Of a DNA stretch of 64,000 nucleotides, positions 56,501 through 64,000 are shown in pieces (the stretch's first letter is position 1; every line of letters begins with the position of its first letter). Both the position numbers and the translations under genes were made by a program. Source of the DNA: Gigaspora margarita (taxonomy: Eukaryota; Glomeromycota; Glomeromycetes; Diversisporales; Gigasporaceae); the NCBI GenBank assembly GCA_009809945.1, contig WTPW01000026.1, positions 844,822-908,821 of the forward strand. Direction: 5' to 3'. Under the pieces are notes generated by a model. That model had not been told where the DNA came from, did no database searches, and saw nothing but the letters and a program-made list of their open reading frames with translations.

Positions 56501-56764
56501 ATAGTAGATCCTAGTAAAGGAAAAAAATCGAATATTATTTAAAATAAATGATAAACTGTAAAGTGTCGGGAATGCTCAGATCAATCTAAATTAACCTATC
56601 TATCAAATGTATTTTTATACACGTAATACACGCACTGGCACTGCTCGGGCACAACAAAAAAAAAGATGGCAGGCACTTAGGGCACTATCATTTTGCCCGG
56701 CATAGTGCCAACAGTGCCTGGCATAGTGCCATTTGTGCCCGGCACGTTTACTTGCAGAACCCTA
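53563..56764 (-). mobile_element. hAT transposon (3.2 kb), terminal repeats present
   Basis: The ends TAGGGTTCTGCAAAC on the left and, as complement, TAGGGTTCTGCAAGT on the right are inverted repeats. Both subterminal regions (53635-53725 and 56630-56755) are packed with GGCAC/GTGCC words, probably transposase-binding sites. The flanking octamers (ctactaac and cttaggat) do not match, so the target duplication has decayed or the insertion was rearranged. The transposase inside is broken. Confidence 0.85.
53884..55757 (-). pseudogene. hAT transposase, broken
   Basis: Starts MEDLTSTYSDN at 55757. A BED-type zinc finger follows (CKHCNKKRYSINTSKSHLKK, then H and C), then a helical segment (FHRMVNKLHYVTDTYKVPHP) and LTCDGWHS, which carries the first catalytic Asp. 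After a stop near 55227, SLTMDNTTTNKAVIRML (second Asp) and GCMCHILNLIVNAGL appear. The C-terminal hAT dimerisation domain is at 54210-53900: SWKLLSKRFPILGQMARDFL, SSVASERAFS, ITLMHSWLK-like. At least five frame changes or stops and several ambiguous bases (54335, 54607-54644) break it. Enzymes of this family cut and paste DNA and leave 8-bp duplications, so relatives could have moved the hAT MITEs here. Confidence 0.88.
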
Positions 56765-56784
56765 CTTAGGATACCTAATGTTAC

Positions 56785-57380
56785 ATAAAAAATAACGTGA
56801 CCTTTGAATTTATGATAAATAAGCGAATCTACGTCAACGTCCGTATGATTTCACCAACAAACACTTTATAGGTAACTTGTTCACAGACAGTTAATCTACA
56901 GACAAGACTATTTTACAGATAAATTTTGTAGACAATATATTTACCGACAATTTTTTTTATAAATTGCACCAACTTTAAATTAAACTTAACATATGGGCTA
57001 AAAAAAAACCAGTTAAAACGCTGTTATTATTAAAAATTAACTGATATAAAGATAACAATCAGTACATATGCACAAAAATTTATAATTAGGTCAAAACCGG
57101 GTGCAGTGCAAAACTTTATAAGCAACCAGGTTATATATATACAAAAATTCATAAGCGATCATAAGCAATTCATAATCGAGCTTATAATTTCTGATCAAAT
57201 AATCACTTTTACAGTAGGGTGTTCTCAAGCACCTTAATCAACTTGTCGAAACGGGTCTGAGTGTAAATTTTTATTAACGAAAAATAAGTTTAACGAGTCG
57301 ATTGTATTGATTATTCCAATGAATAAAGCACGTGATAAAGTTTAATATCTTATAGCACTTGTCAACTAGGCTATGGGAAA
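56785..57380. repeat. Flank of F-box unit 3, distal part
   Basis: Aligns with 42210-42900 (TTACATAAAAA, AAATAAGCGAATCTACGTC, GGGTGTTCTCAAGCACCTTA). Non-coding. Confidence 0.65.
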
Positions 57381-57389
57381 ATAAGCGCC

Positions 57390-57664
57390 TAGTGATTTAA
57401 GCCGGCTAATGCAGCCGCAGCTAAGCCGGCTTAGCCGGCTAAGCCAGCCGATGTAATGTGATCGGCTGGCTAATGCGACTAAAAGCTAACCATTAATAAG
57501 AATCCGATAAATTCCGAAAAGGAAATAAATGAACATAAATACGGGTCAAATATCCCGAAATATTCCGAATGCAAGCCAGTAGTTAGCTGTTAGCCAGCCG
57601 CTTAGCCGATGATTTAGTCGGCTGGCTAAGCCAGCCGACTAAAACCATGTAGCTTAAATCACTA
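57390..57664. mobile_element. hAT-type MITE (275 bp) with perfect 8-bp duplication
   Basis: Ends TAGTGATTTAAGC...GCTTAAATCACTA, flanked exactly by TAAGCGCC on both sides (57382-57389, 57665-57672). The interior is rich in GCCGGCTAAGCC / GGCTGGCTAA motifs, GC-rich against its surroundings. The empty sequence is seen in unit 1 near 42870. Confidence 0.92.
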
Positions 57665-57793
57665 TAAGCGCCTTTTATTGGCAATTAGTGTAAATAGTTC
57701 TTTATACTCACATCACAAATAAATGAAATTAATGCTAAATGTCCGTAAACTTATATAATAATTGCTTTTTATGCTAATACACCAAATGACTAT

Positions 57794-58756
57794 TGTAACG
57801 AATTAAAAATTTATTTTTGAAATTGTAAATAATCCTTTATTTTGTTTTAGTGTCCGATGTAAATAATTCATACTAAAATGGTAATGATGGGTGGCTTGGT
57901 GGCTTAAGCATATGAATCTCATTTCGGGCGCATTAAAACGTAGTAATTACTACGTAAACGTAGTCGTTTAAACCTGTTGGGCAATGAAGGGTCGAAAAAG
58001 CCCACTGCGTAAACGTAGTATTGACTGCGTAAACGTAGTAATGACTAAGTAAACGTAGTCGTTAATGTATACGTGTAGTTAGAATTCAAAAGTATATAAA
58101 GGCCTCAAGATTAAGGCCAAGAGAGGACATTCAAGTTCCTATCGATGTTAAATAAAGAATTACCTTCCTTTATTATTAAATAAATAATTTGACTTTTAAC
58201 GTGAATAAAGAAATTATACTTATCCTTGAATTCGACTTGTAACTTTAATAAAATCCTTCGTAACTCAATTCGACGGACTGAATTGACTTGTAACCTCGAA
58301 TCGGCTTTTATTAAGACTCGAATTCTGGTTTAACGTAGCCTTGTTAATCTTCCGAAATTATACGTGACTCATATCTGCCTACCGATTGGTCTATAATAAA
58401 GTCTTATAGTTTGAATATTTATATGATAAATGTTGTTTCTTTTAGATTCCTTAGTATTTGCTAGTTGATTTAAAACCCACCTTACCCTCTAAATAAGATT
58501 CCTGCACCTGCGGGAAAATCCCAAACCCATCATTTATTCGCATAGAATATTATTATTATTATATTGATATCGGATTATTGACATCCCGATATTAGCATTA
58601 CCAGCATCTGCGTCTTTATTTTATTGAGGTGATTGCATATTCGACTTTAATCAAACCCTTGAGCTTTATATATATCTTTCTCCCCGTACACAGTTGGAGT
58701 GTAAATTGGCACTATTGTCGATATTGTTTTACCCGCTCTCCCAATCAACCGTTACA
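57794..58756. mobile_element. Solo LTR (963 bp) with CTAT target duplication
   Basis: Starts TGTAACG, ends CGTTACA, and is flanked by CTAT (57790-57793 and 58757-58760). A TATA-like AGTATATAAAGG at about 58091 and AATAAA signals lie where LTR promoters and poly(A) sites sit. TACGTAAACGTAGT repeats occupy 57945-58060. No internal region remains. It is a recombined remnant of an LTR retroelement, inserted after the F-box unit was duplicated. Confidence 0.85.
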
Positions 58757-59006
58757 CTATGCTTATTATTCTTATACTTGATCTAAAATAAAATTATATT
58801 TATAAATTTGGATGGCTTATTTAAATTCTTAGATTAATAAATGATTAATGCTTACGTGTTAATTATAAACTCGTCTAATTTATTTTGAATACTTGTATTA
58901 ATTAAAGTTCTCCAAGATCATACATCAAATTATTCGAATAAAAAAAATTAAATAGTAACTATCATTAATATTTATAAATATTTGCTATAAAAAAAAAGAA
59001 TAAAGT
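58757..59006. repeat. Flank of F-box unit 3, middle part
   Basis: Aligns with 42985-43215 of unit 1. Non-coding. Confidence 0.6.
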
Positions 59007-59008
59007 TA

Positions 59009-60253
59009 CCTTAAATTCTCGAAATAGCGGGCAGGGGCGTTATTTCGAAAATCGCGCCCAATTCGAGTGACGTAGCAAAAACCAAAATCGGGATTTCTAT
59101 TTTTTTTTTTATATTTTTATTATATTAGTTACTATTTTTAGTTATAGATCGACAAGTAACGAATTAAAGTATCAAAAAATACTTAAGAAGCGAAAGTATC
59201 AAAGGATACTAAGGATTTAAAGTATCGAAAGATACTTAAATATAATGAGTTTTTAGTATAGAAAGATACTTAAAAGTCTTAAATGTAAAAAGCTTCTTTT
59301 GTATCGTTTTTTAGTATTTAAATGAAAAGTATATAAAAGCGATGTCCCTGTCGCCTTGAAATAAAAACAACCCAGTCGAGTTTAACACTTCGAAACCATA
59401 ATAGTAGAAGTAGTGACTCCATTAGTTAATTACTTATCTTTGAACAATTTCGTCCCAATATAATTTTCCTTAACCTCGTTATTATCGTAAAAACCCCGTT
59501 GTCTGTTTAAGTTGTCCTTTAACCTTCCCTTCGAAATTCGAGTAGAAGCGTTAACCATAATCGAGCATAAGAAAAAGCAGAGAAAGAACCCAAACCGTCA
59601 GCCTACCCTTATATAGAAAAACCTTTGATTATTTCCCGACCAATTGTTGACAAAGTCCAACAATAATTGATTGCCTCATATCGAAAAATCACGATCCCGT
59701 GGCCACAACTTGACTAACACAATCCCGTGAACACACCTTGACAATCAACAATCAATCCCGTGAATTTTTGTTATTGATCTCTGACTGCACTATCGAGCCG
59801 GATTGATGCCGTAACGGAATTTACCCGAATCCTGTGACCCCGTGGCATCGTAACCATTTGTTCACGATTAAAGTTGAATAATTCAAACCCACTGTAGCAA
59901 GATCCTACAAATCTTGAGACCTGGACCAAATTTTCCACGCCTCTTTCTCCTGCCAGTCAAGGTTTAGGAGTCTTGACCCTTATTAGATAGTATTTTAGTT
60001 GGTTGGATTAGCAGGTGTATAGTTTGACCCGTCCACGACCGGTTTACACCTTCTCAGCGTCCCGAAATAGCGCGCACCTCGAAGAGCAAGTATCGGGTAT
60101 TTACCTGATACTTATTCACCTGTTTATAACATTAATAACAATCGGATTCCAGAATTAATACTTTATCTCGAAATAACGCCCATGGGCGTATTCGAAATAA
60201 CGCGCACATAGTCAAAATGGCGCGCATATGCCCACTATGTCGAGAATTTACGG
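59009..60253. mobile_element. Tc1/mariner-like MITE with a probable LTR-like insert
   Basis: The ends CCTTAAATTCTCGAAATAGC and the complement of the right end (CCGTAAATTCTCGACATAGT) are flanked by TA, matching the family at 48386-49031. The middle, roughly 59075-60050, is absent from that copy. It contains GTATCGAAAGATACTTAA-type short palindromes, a TATATAAAAG stretch at 59330 and AATAAA, and so resembles an LTR. Its exact ends and target duplication could not be fixed. Confidence 0.6.
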
Positions 60254-60255
60254 TA

Positions 60256-60922
60256 TCTATATATACTAAAAACATTACAAAAAATAATAAATCTTTAGAA
60301 TTTTTTAAAAAAAGATAAATTTCGCCTTCATTTTTTACAAACTTTTTTCAAAACTAAAATATAATCTCATTACAAATTATACCAATTTAAATTAATAAGA
60401 ATTTAAATTAATAAGATTTTTTTTCTTTACATTAATATTCGTAAAACCATAAAAGAATGAAATTTATTTAATTATAACCTTTATTTCAATCTAAATAGGT
60501 CAAACCTTTCTGAATAGAACATAGAGGACCAGACTTCAAAACGGTCTAAATTGAAAAACGACAAGGAATTCCATTATGCGGGACTGATATATAAATATAT
60601 GCATTTTGGTTAGGTATTTCATTTAGAGGGTTGCATTTATAGAGATCTGATCTATAATATTTCATTAGATCGTGGATAAGGATAAACTTTTACATGAAAT
60701 TGGGTTTCAAATGTTAACCATAAATTTTAACAAATAAACGCTGCAGTGTTTTAACCATAATTATTTTAACCATAATATTACTAAATTTTTGATTAATTAT
60801 TTTATTATATGTGTATTAAAAAATATCACAATTTCAAAAATTAAGAAATGGTGCTAATTTGTTTATAGATTAGTTATAAATTTGTCTATAAGTTAATCAT
60901 AAAAGAAATTTATATGTAGAAA
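60256..60922. repeat. Downstream flank of F-box gene 3
   Basis: Aligns with 43485-44147 and 49725-50389, more diverged than those two are from each other. Non-coding. Confidence 0.7.
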
Positions 60923-62422
60923 TTAGCAGTTAACAACAATGAGTTCACATGGTATCAATGTAACATATTTTTCCACATCTTTTTTATTATTATCATCCAA
61001 ACTCAACCGTTCTACTACACCCACATAATTCAAAAATTTTCTTCGTATACAAAATTCGATCAACGCTTTAGCTCCTTTCTCGTCATCAAGTCGATCAATT
61101 AGTAGATATTCTAAAGGTGCATAGCAATGATTGAATAAAATATCAATATATGAGCTTAAATAAGACCTCCTTAAGTCAAGATACCGCAATGTTACCGGTA
61201 ATAGTTTTGCAAACTGCATAACTAGTATTTTTGGTTCATCATCTAATGTTTCATCAATATCCCATAAAGTAAGAAATTGAAGGTTTGGTAAATTACCAAT
61301 AAGCTCAAAAAATTGTGTGGAAAATTCAACATCTGTAAGGTTGAGATATGTAATATTTGGACAGAAGGACTTAAGTGTTTCTAGTAATACAGATTTTTCC
61401 CGAGTTGGTTGATCTAATGATTCAAGTTTTAGTCGTTGTAATAACATACCAGATTTTTTTAAAATTTGTACTATACTCGATGCATAGATCGGGTAACAAG
61501 TAATTTCTAAAGTGTTGAGGCTTGCCTCTAATAGATTTAAATTACTACAATCATGGATACGAAGAATTCCTAAATTTTTACAATTCATTAACACCTTGAA
61601 TTCTGTGTCACAAGTACAATTCTCTATTACAACTTCGTATAAAGACTTATTTTGACAATCTAAAGCTGAAATAATGCCGTGGAACTTTGTAAGATATTCG
61701 AATATACCGATTAAGCTAAACTGCCTATGTTGTTCTTGTGATTTAATAATATGTTCAAGCGCATGAAGTGTTCGTGGTTCATAATTAGAATAAAGTTCAA
61801 GTTTCAAAACATTAATTTTTGTAGTGTTTTTTGCCAAGATTTCTAATAATGCAGTGATGCTTTCAATGTTATAGTATGGTATTTCACCCAATGATAAATC
61901 TTGAAGTTGTAAGAAAAACTGTTCATTTCGTTCTAATGAGTAGAAGATCTCTGGATTGATTTCGAAATCCGAAAAATATAATTCTAATTTGTCCAAAGTG
62001 GCCCCACTCTCAACAAATAATTTAAATAATAAATTAACTATGCAATATATTGATGATTTGAGTGGTTTTGAACTAATAGGTTGGGAAACTATCCATTTTC
62101 TAACCTCCATCTCTAGACTGTATAAATTTAAAATCTTAAGAAATTTTGCATAATTAAACAAAGTTTTTGGAAATTTTACATTTATTCCACATTCATTTAA
62201 AACGAACGTTTCGTTTTCGTCAAGAGATGAAAGATATTGAGAAATAAATAATGGATTTTGACAAAATGAAAAAGGATTTTGCCAAAGAAAAGGAATTGAC
62301 ATTTTACACCAATGTCGGCTCACAAATGCACACGAGTATAAAGAACGAAATTCATTATTTAAATTAATAAGAATAATTTCCATTAATTCGGGCATATCGC
62401 CCATAAACATTTTTGATGCCAT
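60923..62422 (-). CDS. F-box protein, copy 3 (499 aa)
   Basis: Uninterrupted from ATG at 62422 to the stop at 60923. The F-box is at about residues 9-48 (MPELMEIILINL, LYSCAFVSRHWC), followed by an LRR-like remainder (LLQRLKLESL, ITYLNLTDVEFS, LQFLTLWDI, LRYLDLRRSY). It ends CELIVVNC. It is the most divergent of the three by eye: residues 95-125 and the last 60 residues differ most, while the frame and total length are kept. It is probably an SCF ubiquitin-ligase adaptor with its own target range. Its unit was split by four later insertions on the downstream side, all outside the gene. Confidence 0.9.
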   Translation of the reverse strand: MASKMFMGDMPELMEIILINLNNEFRSLYSCAFVSRHWCKMSIPFLWQNPFSFCQNPLFISQYLSSLDENETFVLNECGINVKFPKTLFNYAKFLKILNLYSLEMEVRKWIVSQPISSKPLKSSIYCIVNLLFKLFVESGATLDKLELYFSDFEINPEIFYSLERNEQFFLQLQDLSLGEIPYYNIESITALLEILAKNTTKINVLKLELYSNYEPRTLHALEHIIKSQEQHRQFSLIGIFEYLTKFHGIISALDCQNKSLYEVVIENCTCDTEFKVLMNCKNLGILRIHDCSNLNLLEASLNTLEITCYPIYASSIVQILKKSGMLLQRLKLESLDQPTREKSVLLETLKSFCPNITYLNLTDVEFSTQFFELIGNLPNLQFLTLWDIDETLDDEPKILVMQFAKLLPVTLRYLDLRRSYLSSYIDILFNHCYAPLEYLLIDRLDDEKGAKALIEFCIRRKFLNYVGVVERLSLDDNNKKDVEKYVTLIPCELIVVNC

Positions 62423-63080
62423 TAATTACTTGTGTTGTGTTAATGAGAAAGGGTTAAGTTAGGTACAACCGTATTTGTATAGTATTGTAGTATATATGCA
62501 TTCGTCTGCGTAACATTGATACATGTACAACATATTGTGAGCACTGTGGAAGCACGTGAAGGGATCTATGTGGCGTAGCATTGATTTGGCAATAAAAGCT
62601 ATAAAAATGATAAATTAGGGTAGCTGCGCGACGTAGTTGCATTAAAACCAGGAATGCATAAGAGTACATCTTAAAATTTCAGAAATAGAACTTATTTACA
62701 TATTCTTATATTTTATAATAATTTTATGACAAATTAATTTTCAAAAGAGTTAAAACTTCTTTTTCTTATGGAATTATAAATTATATTTCATATATTATTA
62801 TTTAACAATATCTATTATTTCATGTCAGCTATATTTTTACTATTTTATTACCAATTATAATTGTGCTTTACATCGTTATATCATATATTGTTATCTTTTT
62901 ATACTCAGCTTCTGTTTATTTTTAAGCATTCTATTGACAAGAGGACGATTTAGATTACTCATAACATGCAGTACTCAAGTGTGGGACAAGGTAAATAAGT
63001 TGAAAGAATATCAAAACACGATTAAGCTATTAAGCATATTAGTTACAGTTTTTAAATTCTATAAATTCACATATAAAATT
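62423..63080. repeat. Upstream flank of F-box gene 3
   Basis: The conserved promoter-proximal block (AATTACTTGTGTTGTGTTAA, GTAGTATATATGCATTCGTC) is followed at 62620 by the hairpin-started flank repeat, matching copies 1 and 2. Confidence 0.65.
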
Positions 63081-63420
63081 AACTAATGATTGAACCGGTT
63101 AGACTATAATCGGGTAACTGAACCGAACAGAAAAAATTCTGCGAACAACCGGTTAATCTGGTTAATCGGTTGACCTGTTGACCTGGTATAAATGGTTACC
63201 TCGATATAATCGGTTGACCTGATTAACCTGATATAATCGGTTGACCCGACATAATTTTTATGGCTTAGAGATATGTCTTATTTTTAATTAATCCGACTAG
63301 CTCGCTTGATCCTGCCAAGTTGTTGACCCGGCCAATTCGGTTGACACGGTTGGCCTACCTAATTCGGTTGACCCAGCTAATTCGGTTGACCCGGATCAAC
63401 AGATCTAACTGAAATAATAC
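63081..63420. repeat. Degenerate GGTTGACC repeat, copy 2
   Basis: Irregular units on ATAATCGGTTGACC and AATTCGGTTGACCC, matching 52600-52760. Non-coding. Confidence 0.6.
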
Positions 63421-63703
63421 GGTCGAATCGATTGTATTCGGGTAAGTTTACTGGGTTACTGCTATTTTCATAGACCGATTCGATTAAGGTTGTGATTTCA
63501 GCATGATCTGAAGAATAAAACATTAGCGATTTCGTGCATGATCTGTATAATAAAATCGTTTTACTATCATTATAACGATAATGTCAACATTTTTAAATTT
63601 TCGTTCGAATCTTTGTCAAGCATGCTTGGCATGTCTAGTTTGCACGAAAATTTTATGGGACAAACTGCACTTGTCAATCGATAAACCTTAGCAAGAAACA
63701 TAA

Positions 63704-63901
63704 AAAGGGCCCGGATATAAGTTGGACTTTCATAACAAATATATTACACGAACAGGCGCCAATATTAAAAAAGTTAAATATGATAATGAATTTGAAAACT
63801 GGTTTAAGAATTTATTTAGAGTTAAAATTTCAAACAACCAAGATCTTATTAATATTTGTAGAGAATGCATGAAGAATTATGATAAACAACTTCAAAGTTG
63901 A
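63704..63901 (+). CDS. Short unassigned open frame near the right edge
   Basis: An open frame of about 65 codons without an ATG, encoding YKLDFHNKYITRTGANIKKV and ending CRECMKNYDKQLQS before TGA. Charged composition and even codon use make it look more like real coding sequence than its surroundings. It could be an internal exon or a gene remnant. No family is recognised. Confidence 0.25.
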   Translation, partial: KGPGYKLDFHNKYITRTGANIKKVKYDNEFENWFKNLFRVKISNNQDLINICRECMKNYDKQLQS

Positions 63902-64000
63902 TTTAAATATTTGTATTATCATTGTAATATTGAAACATTTTATCAATTAAAATTTAGTTCAAAAAGGATCAGAATAAAGTAGATAAAAGTAGTGATAGAC

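Noticed and set aside
57796-58760. Host gene with a promoter at 58091
   Set aside because: The TATA and AATAAA signals lie inside a TG...CA unit with a 4-bp duplication, i.e. a solo LTR, and no open frame follows.

Overview
The window looks like a repeat-rich stretch of a nuclear genome from an AT-rich early-diverging fungus. An arbuscular mycorrhizal fungus of the Rhizophagus type fits best. This is inference from four things: very high A+T, tandem 500-residue F-box proteins, short introns of about 65-90 bp, and a mix of Crypton-like tyrosine recombinases, hAT and mutator-like (MULE-like) transposons and a fungal LINE, with TTAGGG-type interstitial telomere repeats. No rRNA, CRISPR or bacterial-type operon is visible. 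Single N bases cluster inside repeats, as expected of a draft assembly.

Layout. 1-1.24 kb is a decayed gag-like fossil running off the left edge. 1.5-14.06 kb and 26.3-40.8 kb are two copies of one macro-unit, in the same orientation. Each holds a decayed intron-containing MULE-like transposase on the + strand, a long non-coding tail, and a roughly 450-bp block ending in a small GC-rich hairpin. 14-26 kb lies between them. It holds a third, inverted copy of the transposase family (17.85-20.35 kb), a foldback element built around inverted telomere repeats (21.1-21.6 kb), a minus-strand tandem exon-intron array ending in a cysteine-rich exon (22.3-23.0 kb), and a broken Crypton-like recombinase flanked by two palindromes (23.0-25.4 kb).

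The second macro-unit carries a readable pile-up of insertions. The transposase copy was hit by a 761-bp terminal-inverted-repeat element with a 9-bp target duplication. That element was then hit by a 6.4-kb 5'-truncated LINE with a 17-bp duplication, and its right junction by a 286-bp hAT-type MITE with an 8-bp duplication. The non-coding tail of the same macro-unit holds a solo LTR. The first macro-unit lacks all of these insertions and acts as the empty site. The LINE also contains a 308-bp exact repeat separated by one N, almost certainly an assembly artefact.

41.7-63.1 kb is a tandem array of three intact F-box genes, all on the minus strand (44148-45650, 50390-51889, 60923-62422). They sit in duplicated units that include both flanks, plus a fourth flank without a gene at 41.7 kb. 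The units have been spread apart by a hAT transposon (53.56-56.76 kb), Tc1/mariner-like MITEs, a hAT MITE, a solo LTR and foldback elements. These F-box genes are the only clearly functional host genes. The exon-intron array at 22.3-23.0 kb is the best candidate for an undescribed host gene. Everything else is transposon-derived or unassigned AT-rich DNA.
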